From UBA2137 sp963740205 (GTDB lineage Bacteria > Pseudomonadota > Alphaproteobacteria > Micavibrionales > Micavibrionaceae): a stretch of 64,000 bases of DNA. The notes below the pieces were generated by a model, which worked only from the letters and a program-made list of their open reading frames with translations, did no database searches and was not told the origin of the DNA. Where the stretch lies: contig CAVUDD010000005.1 in assembly GCA_963740205.1 (NCBI GenBank), positions 434,001 through 498,000 on the forward strand. Reading direction: 5' to 3'. Made by a program: the position numbers and the translations under genes. The stretch's first letter is position 1; each line of letters starts with the position of its first letter. Below are positions 46,201 through 53,908 of the stretch, piece after piece.

Positions 46201-46425
46201 ATTATTCCCCGCTGCAGCAATAAGTTTAATAATGCCGTATCGTCCAATATTTGCTTCAAGGAGATAAGGGTGTGACGCTGGTAGTAATCCAAATGAGGCA
46301 TAAACTTGAGCTAGAAAAAACGGCAAGAAGTTGAATCCGCCGAAAAGATTTTTCAAACGGGGCAATATTCCTGGCAAAAGAGCAATCTTTGCCACGCTTT
46401 TTGGTTTTAAATAAACCGCCTTCAC
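43297..46425 (-). CDS. DotA/TraY-like membrane protein, copy A, with Pro/Gln-rich tail
   Basis: The 1042-aa product starts with GTG at 46425. It has the same layout as copy B: ARYGIIKLIAAAGNNLVWKR-like conserved N-terminus (here GRYGIIKLIAAAGNNLVWKR), RFIEGD, MRYGWGGTGLWYNRITDLN, IRENENIHPFAQLTAVGKGL, then YYIVPFMPFLYFFFGVGGWV and later helices. Uniquely, the last ~110 residues are a low-complexity tail rich in Pro, Gln, Ala and Asn, including repeated PQGQPQ units. It is the first gene of the leftward three-gene run. No other dot/icm component is adjacent. Confidence 0.85.
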   Translation of the reverse strand: MKAVYLKPKSVAKIALLPGILPRLKNLFGGFNFLPFFLAQVYASFGLLPASHPYLLEANIGRYGIIKLIAAAGNNLVWKREYLDKIILYLASIGAFILFLLMLATCVMYALVTPVWAAGIFITPDPVNDIAFELLDRILGVPGVFDPTFTTPKPMHAGIHAMLKLYSSALFVLALVYFLYYIFSIVGETAITGTPFGKRFHKIWAPLRLVLALGLLLPFGTYGLNSAQYIILYTAKLASGLATNAWIEFNKVAANPFSYGTALQKDFGTKMYADMDGRYTISEIYGKYTTHGLAAIPKIPDVSGVAGHINLTHTCIRAYKVYQNIDIKPYIVKSSPSSALEVANGSVSLDRAIEFSDYKAMEVVFGEQDQTKHEDSAGYVYPYCGSILIPVVPGGNFELGELKSLYYQLVTDDAFNPANPQTYWPPRLYADKLIKGYGGDYSSAVGDLCNDTNGNEIPDRGYGRDYTAVGKCNEDSPANHRIFYASELQRSFDKRAYTALKRFIEGDTSLGVPDDIMRYGWGGTGLWYNRITDLNSDLFTAFKTVPTAKNLPVVLEYVRGERFSLSEGVSSAQQFSVDIPGSSRTVMFNDPKNAEIARILNISFEYWNSEDGDDGTTLESKHNMLVRAIAYVFGTDPILSIRENENIHPFAQLTAVGKGLIENAIKALSFAGATSFAAGVLNAGGAGLGAVFSGQTGVLKAIAFAGLTAGFLLYYIVPFMPFLYFFFGVGGWVKSVFEAMVGAPLWALAHMKMEGDSLFSKEAQGGYFLILEIFVRPIMVVAGLIASAAIFGAEVTVLNNIFDLATYNLTSSQLDGQGSIGPSEIAYYRGMLDQLFFTVMYVILVYLMATSAFKLVDAIPDNIVRWINAGVKSFGDTAKDPAEQLTTYASIAGYRFAPQIGEAVSGVGEAVGGMVGKPMSEQIQRMVLGAPPAGAAAAAAGTQQPQGQPQPQGQPQPQGQPNQSGAPTDPNGSETGETASPEAPSSAPPTTEGQDAPQANAPPANEQPNNAGNERAQATPQTNNGFDLFSPSTWIPSIFRGS
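43543..43596 (-). repeat. Three 18-bp tandem repeats in dotA-like copy A
   Basis: Three contiguous copies of AGGCTGTCCTTGCGGYTG (+ strand) at 43543-43560, 43561-43578 and 43579-43596 differ at one base. They encode repeated Pro-Gln-Gly-Gln units on the minus strand in frame, so copy-number change would alter tail length without a frameshift. Confidence 0.93.
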
Positions 46426-46568
46426 ACCATACGACCTTTCATCTATTTCCTAGTTTAAAAGCAAATAGATAAAATTTTATTTAATTTCTCTGATGATTCT
46501 ACCATGACACAGGCAAAAAACACCAACTTTTGAATGGGTTATGTTGAATGGCAATAGGTTAGAGCAAC

Positions 46569-48245
46569 CTAAGCCGCGTGTAATTTCTTATATTTTATGC
46601 GTGTAGGTGTGTCCGCATCTTGCCCAAGGCGACGTTTTTTGTCCTTTTCGTAGTCCTCGTAATTGCCCTCAAACCAGACGACTTGTGAATTACCTTCAAA
46701 GGCTAGAATGTGTGTGGCAAGGCGATCTAAAAACGCACGGTCGTGAGATATTACCACCGCACAGCCAGGAAAACGCTCAAGCGCTTCTTCAAGTGCTGAT
46801 AACGTTTCCGTATCTAGATCATTCGTTGGTTCATCGAGAAGAAGTACATTTGCCTCTTCTTTCAACATTTTGGCAAGGTGTACGCGGTTTCTTTCACCAC
46901 CGGATAATTGACCAACTTTTTTCTGCTGATCAGGTCCTTTAAAGTTGAACGAAGACACGTACGCACGACTTGGTTTTTCAATTTTTCCAAGTTTTAGGAT
47001 GTCATTACCATCTGATATTTCTTCCCAGACATTATTGGTATCGGATAGGGCATCTCGAGACTGGTCGACATACCCAAGTTTTACGGTTTCACCGACGTTA
47101 AACTCACCATTATCTGGTTTTTCTTGTCCTGTAATCATACGGAAAAGGGTCGTTTTACCCGCTCCGTTAGGACCAATTACACCGACAATACCACCAGGGG
47201 GTAGGCGAAAAGACAGATCTTCAAACAAACATAGTGGGCCAAACGCCTTTGAGACATTTATGGCTTCAATAACTGTTGACCCCAATCTTGGCGGTGTAGG
47301 TATAATAATTTGTGCATTACCAAGTGTTTCACTTTGTGATTCTTGTAACATTTGTTCGTAGGCTGATATACGTGCCTTGGATTTTGCGCGGCGTGCTTGA
47401 GGGGATTGCCCCATCCATTCTGCCTCACGTTTCAAAGTTTTTTGACGTGTGTCTTCTTCGCGTTCTTCTTGGGACATACGTTTTTGTTTTTGAGCTAGAT
47501 AGGCCGAATAGTTGCCCTCGTATGGAATGCCCTGCCCACGGTCAAGTTCCAATATCCATCCTGTAACATTATCAAGGAAATATCTGTCGTGCGTGACCAT
47601 AACAACAGTTCCGGTGTACTCAGATAAATGACGTTGGAGCCACGCATTACTCTCTGCGTCCAAATGGTTTGTTGGCTCATCAAGTAAAAGCAGGTCAGGT
47701 TTTTGTAAAAGAAGCTTTGCAAGTGCAACACGGCGTTTTTCACCACCTGAGAGCTTTTTGACGTCCGAGTCTGCAGGCGGACAACGCAAAGCATCCATAG
47801 CCACCTCGATAAAGCGTTGTAGTTCCCAACCTTCCACTGCATCAATTTTTTCCTGCAAATCGCCCATTTCAGTCATTAGAGAGTCAAAATCTGCATCGGG
47901 ATCTGCCATCATTTGACCAATTTCATTATAACGATCGACCATAGCTTTGATTTCGCCAAGTCCGTCAGTCACGTTCTCTTGTACGGTTTTTGATTCATCT
48001 AGCTCTGGTTCCTGAGGTAGATAGCCAATTTTCACACCCTCGGCAGCCCAAGCTTCGCCTGAAAATTCCTTTTCAACACCAGCCATAATTTTAAGCAAGG
48101 TGGATTTACCTGCACCGTTAGGGCCTAAAATCCCTATTTTGGCTCCAGGAAAAAAGCTAAGAGTTACGCCGTTTAAAACAGTTTTTCCGCCTGGATAGGT
48201 CTTGGTGAGACCGTTCATTACATATGTATACTGATAAGATGCCAT
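46569..48245 (-). CDS. ettA: EttA, ABC-F energy-dependent translational throttle protein
   Basis: The 558-aa soluble protein has two ABC ATPase modules: Walker A GPNGAGKS at about 39 and GPNGAGKT at about 357, with signatures LSGGEKRR and LSGGERNR and DEPTNHLD/DEPTNDLD Walker B boxes. The EttA-type arm and P-site tRNA-interacting linker lie between about 90-140 and 240-320. Length and the N-terminal MASYQYTYVM match EttA closely. It gates the 70S initiation complex according to ATP/ADP ratio. Confidence 0.95.
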   Translation of the reverse strand: MASYQYTYVMNGLTKTYPGGKTVLNGVTLSFFPGAKIGILGPNGAGKSTLLKIMAGVEKEFSGEAWAAEGVKIGYLPQEPELDESKTVQENVTDGLGEIKAMVDRYNEIGQMMADPDADFDSLMTEMGDLQEKIDAVEGWELQRFIEVAMDALRCPPADSDVKKLSGGEKRRVALAKLLLQKPDLLLLDEPTNHLDAESNAWLQRHLSEYTGTVVMVTHDRYFLDNVTGWILELDRGQGIPYEGNYSAYLAQKQKRMSQEEREEDTRQKTLKREAEWMGQSPQARRAKSKARISAYEQMLQESQSETLGNAQIIIPTPPRLGSTVIEAINVSKAFGPLCLFEDLSFRLPPGGIVGVIGPNGAGKTTLFRMITGQEKPDNGEFNVGETVKLGYVDQSRDALSDTNNVWEEISDGNDILKLGKIEKPSRAYVSSFNFKGPDQQKKVGQLSGGERNRVHLAKMLKEEANVLLLDEPTNDLDTETLSALEEALERFPGCAVVISHDRAFLDRLATHILAFEGNSQVVWFEGNYEDYEKDKKRRLGQDADTPTRIKYKKLHAA

Positions 48246-48342
48246 TATTACCTCTTTAAATTTCCCAAACCCTTATAAACAAAGCGCCGAAAAGGTCAAA
48301 TTTTTTAAAACATTTTAAAAACACCTTTCCCTTACGTCCTCT

Positions 48343-48370
48343 TTGACTTACCTTATTCCAAGAACATAAA
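48343..48370 (+). promoter_or_regulatory. Candidate promoter of the TerD-family pair
   Basis: TTGACT (48343-48348) and CATAAA (48365-48370) are separated by 16 bases. They are 13 bases before the ATG, so the leader would be very short or the start leaderless-like; treat as tentative. Confidence 0.35.
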
Positions 48371-48382
48371 AGGGTAGAAAAT

Positions 48383-49120
48383 ATGTCGGATATGAAATCA
48401 TCAAAATCAATGCGTAAGGCGACACAAAGCCGTGCAAATTTTTCGGGACGCGGGGAAGCTTTAGGTGCCGCTGGTTACATCAATCCTGATGATGTCTCTG
48501 GAAAGTATGATTTTATCAAACGTTCTGGAGAAACAATGTCTTTCACTCCTCCAGAGGGTGGATTTAAGCAAATACGCGTTGGTGCAGCTTGGGATGTTCA
48601 AAAAGTAAAGAAAAAAGCTCTGTTTGGACTGATTAACGTTAATAAAAAGGTTGAGGTTGATCTAGATCTTGGGTGTCTTTACGAAACCCAAGATGGTAAA
48701 CGCGGTGCAATTCAGGCCTTTGGCGATATGTATGGAAGCTTAAAAGAACACCCGTACATCCAACTTTCAGGCGATGAGCGCACAGGAGCCTCCGACGGGG
48801 ATGATGAATATCTGCTGATAAATGGTCAAAAATGGCCAGAAATCAAACGTATGCTGATTTATGTTTATATATATAAGGGCGCCTTGGATTGGGCACATGT
48901 ACGTCCACAAATTCAGGTGCAGGTACCAGGGCGTGAGGAGCCTTTGGTTGTAACGCTTTCTGCGCATATGAAAGGCTTGAGCCTTTGTGTTATCGCAGGC
49001 ATAGAGAATAAACGTAATGGACTGCTTGTTACGAATTACACGGAATACTTTCCTGGTCATAACGAAATGGACCGCGCCTATGGATATGGGTTAGAATGGG
49101 CAGATGGAGCAAAATCTTAA
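48383..49120 (+). CDS. TerD-domain protein (TerA-like)
   Basis: The 245-aa product carries a TerD calcium-binding fold with SGDERTGASDGDDEYLLING, the acidic loop typical of the family, at about 128-147. The N-terminal 40 residues are Ser/Lys-rich. Length and the VEVDLDLGCLYE strand resemble TerA-like members of tellurite/chemical-stress gene sets. The stop is followed directly by the next ATG (TAAATG). Confidence 0.83.
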   Translation: MSDMKSSKSMRKATQSRANFSGRGEALGAAGYINPDDVSGKYDFIKRSGETMSFTPPEGGFKQIRVGAAWDVQKVKKKALFGLINVNKKVEVDLDLGCLYETQDGKRGAIQAFGDMYGSLKEHPYIQLSGDERTGASDGDDEYLLINGQKWPEIKRMLIYVYIYKGALDWAHVRPQIQVQVPGREEPLVVTLSAHMKGLSLCVIAGIENKRNGLLVTNYTEYFPGHNEMDRAYGYGLEWADGAKS

Positions 49121-49762
49121 ATGAGTGCTGAAGAAACAAATAAAGAAGTTGATAACGAAGACCCTCAGGCACGATTTAACCGTGTGCATCAGGGCGAGTC
49201 CATGAATGTAACGGCGCTGGCTCCTGGTTTAAAATCTATCATGTTGGGACTTGGTTGGGACGTCATAGGATTTGATGCGGATGCGCCTGACCTTGATGCC
49301 TCATTATTCCTTCTAGATAAGGAAGGCCTTACACGCAGTGACGAAGATTTTATTTTCTACAATAATATGACTGCTCTTGAGGGTGCGGTCGAGCACACAG
49401 GCGACAATCGTACAGGCGCAGGTGATGGTGACGACGAAACCGTGATGATTAATCTTGAAAAAATTCCTTATGATGTAATGAAGATACAATTTGTTGTGTC
49501 GGTTTATGATGCAGCCATGCGCGGACATAGTTTTCAGGATGTTCGTAATGTGTTTTTTCGTCTTGTTGACCAGGAAACCAATCGTGAGTTATTTCGTTAT
49601 TTTCTTGATGGTGAATTGCATAATAATGAAAGAGCAACAGCATTGAAGGTCGGTTATCTCTATCGTGATGGTGATAGCTGGATGTTTTGTGCCGAGGGCG
49701 AGCTTATAGAAGACGGGTTGAATAGATTAGCAACCACCTATGGCATTATTGTTGCAGGATAA
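49121..49762 (+). CDS. TerD-domain protein
   Basis: The 213-aa product contains LGWDVIGFDADAPDLDASLFLL and GDNRTGAGDGDDETVMINL, the two calcium-binding segments of TerD domains, followed by VVSVYDAAMRGHSFQDVRN. It starts immediately after the upstream TerD-family gene, so both are surely co-expressed. In other bacteria these proteins belong to membrane-linked stress or phage-defence sets with terB/terC; none of those is visible here. Confidence 0.88.
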   Translation: MSAEETNKEVDNEDPQARFNRVHQGESMNVTALAPGLKSIMLGLGWDVIGFDADAPDLDASLFLLDKEGLTRSDEDFIFYNNMTALEGAVEHTGDNRTGAGDGDDETVMINLEKIPYDVMKIQFVVSVYDAAMRGHSFQDVRNVFFRLVDQETNRELFRYFLDGELHNNERATALKVGYLYRDGDSWMFCAEGELIEDGLNRLATTYGIIVAG

Positions 49763-49885
49763 TTTTCAAATTATTAACACAGTTATGAGATACTGATTTG
49801 TCGGTATGACAACGGCTTGTCAAAACGCCAATTTAGACGTATGTATTACGAGATTAAGTATAAACAGAATTAAAGGAGACTAACC

Positions 49886-50515
49886 ATTAAAAAACCATAT
49901 CGGGGACAAGCCCCAAAAGACACAGGCCCGAGAACAAATGAGGATATTACGGCCGATAAAGTAAGATTAGTTGATGAAAACGGAGAAATGGCTGGCGTAG
50001 TAGGCTTGGCTGAGGCTCTTGAGAGAGCTGCTAACACGGGACTTGACCTTGTTGAGGTGTCACCAGACGCAGATCCTCCTGTATGTAAAATTCTTGATTA
50101 CGGTAAATTTAAATATGAACAGCAGAAAAAAGCTGCTGAGGCCCGTAAAAAACAAAAAACGGTGGATGTTAAAGAGGTCAAAATTAGACCTACGACCGAA
50201 GATCACGATTATAATGTGAAGATTAAGGCTGCTCGCCGTTTCCTTGGTAATGGTGATAAAGTTAAGGTTTCTATGCGTTTTCGTGGGCGTGAAATGGCTT
50301 TCCAAAGTATCGGTATGGAAATGATGGAGCGTTTTTTGGATGATTTACGCGATTTGGGTGGCCCAGAGCTTGAACCAAAGATGGAGGGTCGTCAGATGTT
50401 GATGATTGTTTCTACAGATATTAAGCCAAGACCTAAGAAAGAAATTGCGAAGCCTGCTTTGAAGATTACAGAAGCTCCTGCAGAAGTAGCGGACAATAGC
50501 GCAACAACTTCTTAA
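49886..50515 (+). CDS. infC: Translation initiation factor IF-3 (AUU start)
   Basis: The product is 209 aa beginning at ATT (49886-49888), preceded by AAAGGAGA at ideal spacing. The next in-frame ATG (49988) would remove the conserved RTNEDITADKVRLVDENGE start of the N-terminal domain. IF-3 genes classically use AUU, which IF-3 itself discriminates against, giving autorepression. The linker QQKKAAEARKKQK and C-domain KIRPTTEDHDYNVKIKAARRF are canonical. A Pro/Ala-rich tail follows. Confidence 0.96.
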   Translation: MKKPYRGQAPKDTGPRTNEDITADKVRLVDENGEMAGVVGLAEALERAANTGLDLVEVSPDADPPVCKILDYGKFKYEQQKKAAEARKKQKTVDVKEVKIRPTTEDHDYNVKIKAARRFLGNGDKVKVSMRFRGREMAFQSIGMEMMERFLDDLRDLGGPELEPKMEGRQMLMIVSTDIKPRPKKEIAKPALKITEAPAEVADNSATTS

Positions 50516-50539
50516 GCGCACCTATTAAAGTATATATAA

Positions 50540-50570
50540 AAACCGTCTTTCATTTTTTAGGCGGTTTTTT
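50540..50570 (+). terminator. Terminator or attenuator between infC and rpmI
   Basis: AAACCGTC pairs with GGCGGTTT (one G-U) across a 13-base T-rich loop, followed by TTT. The gap to rpmI is 170 bases, so this may attenuate rather than fully end transcription. Confidence 0.7.
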
Positions 50571-50684
50571 CTTGCTTTTTTGACTGGCGTGCTTATAACT
50601 GCCACCACTTGTAGTGCTTATAGGGCTAAAACGGCATGCCTTATGAGCTTTTAGATAAGACCTCTAATATTAAAGGAGATGGAA

Positions 50685-50930
50685 ATGCCGAAGCTAAAAA
50701 CTAAATCAAGCGTTAAGAAGCGCTTCAAAGTGACGAAATCCGGAAAAGTTAAAGCCGGCGGCGCTTTTACTTCCCACATGATGCAAAACAAACCTAAGTC
50801 TATGAAACGCAAATCGCGTAACACTCAGGTTTTGTCCAAAGAGAACGCAAGAACAATCCTGACTTCATGGATGCCTTACGCTCGCAAAAAATTGAACAGA
50901 AAGTCATCTAAGGAAAAAGGAGAGAGTTAA
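50685..50930 (+). CDS. rpmI: 50S ribosomal protein L35
   Basis: The product is 81 aa starting MPKLKTKSSVKKRFKVTKSG, the canonical L35 N-terminus. I chose ATG 50685; an ATG two codons earlier (50679) touches the AAGGAG ribosome-binding site and is too close. The TAATG overlap joins it to rplT. The C-terminal tail (RKSSKEKGES) is longer than in E. coli. Confidence 0.96.
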   Translation: MPKLKTKSSVKKRFKVTKSGKVKAGGAFTSHMMQNKPKSMKRKSRNTQVLSKENARTILTSWMPYARKKLNRKSSKEKGES

Positions 50931-51319
50931 TGTCACGCGCTAAAAAAGGAACACCTCGCGCACATGCGCGTCACCGTAAAATTATTAAATTAGCCAAAGG
51001 TTACTGGGGTCGCAGAAAGAATACTTTCCGTGCCGCTAATCAGGCTGTTGAGAAAGCTGCACAATACGCATACAGAGATCGTCGTAATAAGAAACGCGAT
51101 TTCCGTGGTCTATGGATTCAACGTATTAATGCTGCATCTCGTCAATTTGGACTTCCATATTCTAAATTCATGAATGGTATGAAATTGGCTGGAATTGAAC
51201 TTGATCGTAAAGTATTGGCTGACTTGGCTGTTACTGATATTAAGGCTTTCGAGGCAATTGCAAAGCAAGCACAAGAGGCTCTTGATAAAAAAGAAAAAGA
51301 GCAATCAAAGGCAGCTTAG
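50930..51319 (+). CDS. rplT: 50S ribosomal protein L20
   Basis: The 129-aa product has KLAKGYWGRRKNTFRAANQAV and FRGLWIQRINAASRQFGLPY, both diagnostic. L20 is an early 23S-binding assembly protein and often autoregulates rpmI-rplT. A Lys/Glu/Gln-rich tail ends the protein. In most proteobacteria pheS follows directly; here a broken katG intervenes. Confidence 0.98.
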   Translation: MSRAKKGTPRAHARHRKIIKLAKGYWGRRKNTFRAANQAVEKAAQYAYRDRRNKKRDFRGLWIQRINAASRQFGLPYSKFMNGMKLAGIELDRKVLADLAVTDIKAFEAIAKQAQEALDKKEKEQSKAA

Positions 51320-51340
51320 GGCTTAACAAGATTTATATAA

Positions 51341-51366
51341 AACCCCGCTTTATGCGGGGTTTTTAT
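51341..51366 (+). terminator. Rho-independent terminator after rplT
   Basis: AACCCCGC/GCGGGGTT with a TTTAT loop is followed by a T-run. Nearly the same 27-base sequence recurs at 53801-53828, after the katG remnant. Confidence 0.94.
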
Positions 51367-51504
51367 TTGTCAAATTTATCAATAATCTCATTGCTTATTA
51401 ATTTTATATATAGATTGTATAAATAAAAATGGTTTTACAAATTGAACGTACCTTCCTACTGTTGGCGTCACAGATTTTAATCGTTCACAGTAAGGAGTGT
51501 TCTC

Positions 51505-53784
51505 ATGGGGAAATCAAATAAATTTATACTGACAACCGCAATTGCAGGTGTGCTGAGTTTGTCATCATTTACAGCCATGGCTACTGATAATCCACTGGTA
51601 GCCGAAGATGTTTCCCAGAATTCACGCACTACAGAGCAGGGAAAACCTAAGCCTAACCAGTTTTGGTGGCCAGAAGAATTAGATTTGAGCCGTTGCGTGC
51701 ACAAGATAAAGATCTAATCCGTATGGCGATAATTTTAATTATGTAGAAGAATTTAAAACTCTTGATTTAGATGCAGTTAAAAAGGATATCAATGAACTTT
51801 TAACGACTTCACAAGATTGGTGGCCCTCCGATTAGGGGAATTATGGCCCATTTCTTCATTCGCATGGCATGGCACAGCGCCGGCACCTATAGAACCCTCG
51901 ATGGACTGGCGGCACAGGCGGTGGCCAGCAACGGTTTGAGCCACTCTAAATAGTTGGCCCGATAACGGCAAGCTTGATAAAGCACGCCGTTTGCTATGGC
52001 CTATTAAGCAAAAATATGCAGAAGCGCTTTCATGGGCCGATTTGATGATCCTCACAGGAAACGTTGCCATGGAAAATATGGGTTTCGAAACCTATGGCTT
52101 TGCAGGTGGGCGTGAGATGACTGGGAGCCAGACCTTATTTACTGGGGGCCAGAAGTGCAAATGCTTGCGAGTGATCGTCACGAGAAAGATGGGAAGTTGC
52201 AACACCCACTTGGTGCTACACATATGGGCCTTATTTACGTGAATCCTGAAGGCCCAATGGGCAAACCAGACCCATTAGGCTCGGCAAAAAGTATTCGTGA
52301 ATCGTTTGGTCGTATGGCTATGAATGACGAGGAAACGTTGCGTTTGCAGCCGGTGGCCACACATTTGGCAAAATGCATGGCGCACACAAACCCAAGAGTG
52401 CATGGGCGCTGAGCCAGGCGCTGCACCCATTGAAGCCCAAGGTTTGGGTTGGAAAAACAAATGCGGCAAAGGCAATGCCGAGGATACTATCACCAGTGGC
52501 TTAGAGGGGCATGGACACAAGCACCCACCCAATGGACCATGATGTATCTTGAGAACTTGTGAAACATGAGTGGGAAACCACACGCAGCCCAGCAGGCGCT
52601 ATCCAGTGGGTGCCAAGAGACAAGATTTGCATGAAATGGTGCCCGATGCACACATTGAAGGTAAGTTCAGCCCCCCGTGATGACAACGGCCGACATGGCC
52701 TTTAAGCGTGATCCTGAGTACCGCAAAATTGCCGAACGGTTTCTTAAAAACCCCAAAGAGTTTCAGCTCGCATTCGCGAGTGCATGGTATAAGCTTACTC
52801 ACCGTGACATGGGCCCACATGCCCGCTTTTTAGGCAGCGATGTGCCAAGTGAGCAACTCATTTGGCAAGACCCTGTGCCCACGCCAGAGTATACGCTTGT
52901 GAGTGATGCGGACGTGAAAAGCTTGAAAGGCAAAATTCTAGCATCAGACCTATCGACAGTGCAGAGCTGGTGCGCGTTGCATGGGCATCTGCTTCAACCT
53001 TTAGAGCCAGTGACATGCGAGGCGGGGCAAATGGCGCGCGCATGCATTAGCGCCGCAAAATAACTGGGAAGTAAACAATCCTGCAGAACTTTCTAAGGTG
53101 CTTAAAAAGCTTAAAGACATCCAAAAAAGCTTTAACGATGGGCAATCAAACGGCAGCAAAGTATCCCTTGCTGATTTAACCGTGCTTGCAGGGGCTGCAG
53201 CCATTGAAAAAGCTGCAAAAGATGCCGGTGTGAGTGTGAATGTGCCTTTTGTAGCCGGACGTGGTGATGCCACTGCAGCGCAAACAGATGTTGCTGCATT
53301 TAACTTGCTTGAGCCAAAAGCAGATGCTTTTCGCAATTATTTTAATAAAGAAGCAAGCTATAAATCACCCACAGAGATGCTCGTAGAAAAAGCGGATCAG
53401 CTGAACCTCACCGTGCCAGAAATGACAGTGCTGCTGGGTGGCATGCGCGCGCTCAATGCAAATGCAGATGGCAGCAAAAAGGGTGTTTTAACCAGCAAGC
53501 CAGGCACTTTAAGTAACGATTTCTTTGTGAACCTACTGGATATGTCTACGAAATGGCAAAAAACCAAAACGGAAGGTTTATACGAAGGAGTGGATGTTAA
53601 AACTGGTAAAGTAGTTTACACGGCCACACCTGTAGACCTCATTTTTGGCTCTAATTCAGAGCTACGTGCGGTGGCAGAAGTGTATGCGTTTGATAATTCA
53701 AAAGAGCGCTTTGTAAAAGACTTCGTGAAAGCCTGGACAAAAGTGATGCAAGCGGATCGTTTTGATACAGGTCAAAATATATAA
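51505..53784 (+). pseudogene. katG: Exported catalase-peroxidase (KatG/KatP type), disrupted
   Basis: A strong AAGGAG and a Sec signal peptide (MGKSNKFILTTAIAGVLSLS, cleavage after TAMA) precede a KatG body spread over several frames. Recognisable pieces in order: PNQFWWPEELDL; FIRMAWHSAGTYR (distal Arg-Trp-His); WADLMILTGNVAMENMGFET; GLIYVNPEGPMGKPDP and FGRMAMNDEET (Tyr and Met of the Met-Tyr-Trp adduct); then ADMAFKRDPEYRKIAERF. From 53098 to 53784 one clean frame encodes the C-terminal domain. Lesions include one-base losses in short runs, insertions and a Trp-to-TAG change near 51833. Total span (2280 bases) matches an intact gene. Composition is GC-richer than the surroundings, suggesting transfer. 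Confidence 0.88.
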
Positions 53785-53800
53785 TATTGGCATATTACTT

Positions 53801-53828
53801 TAAAACCCTGCTTTATGCGGGGTTTTTT
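53801..53828 (+). terminator. Rho-independent terminator after katG, copy of the rplT terminator
   Basis: TAAAACCCTGCTTTATGCGG with GGTTTTTT matches the rplT terminator (51338-51364) at all but one position. It forms the same stem with one G-U pair and a six-T tail. Confidence 0.93.
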
Positions 53829-53908
53829 AGTTTTAGCGGCATCTAGGTCTTGATAGCCAATCTAAAATACTGCAAAAACAATAAGGACATTTTAAACAAG
53901 GTTTGGAT

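Noticed and set aside
53098..53784. The intact C-terminal frame of katG as an independent gene
   Set aside because: It encodes only the second KatG domain, starts with no ribosome-binding site and continues the broken upstream gene.
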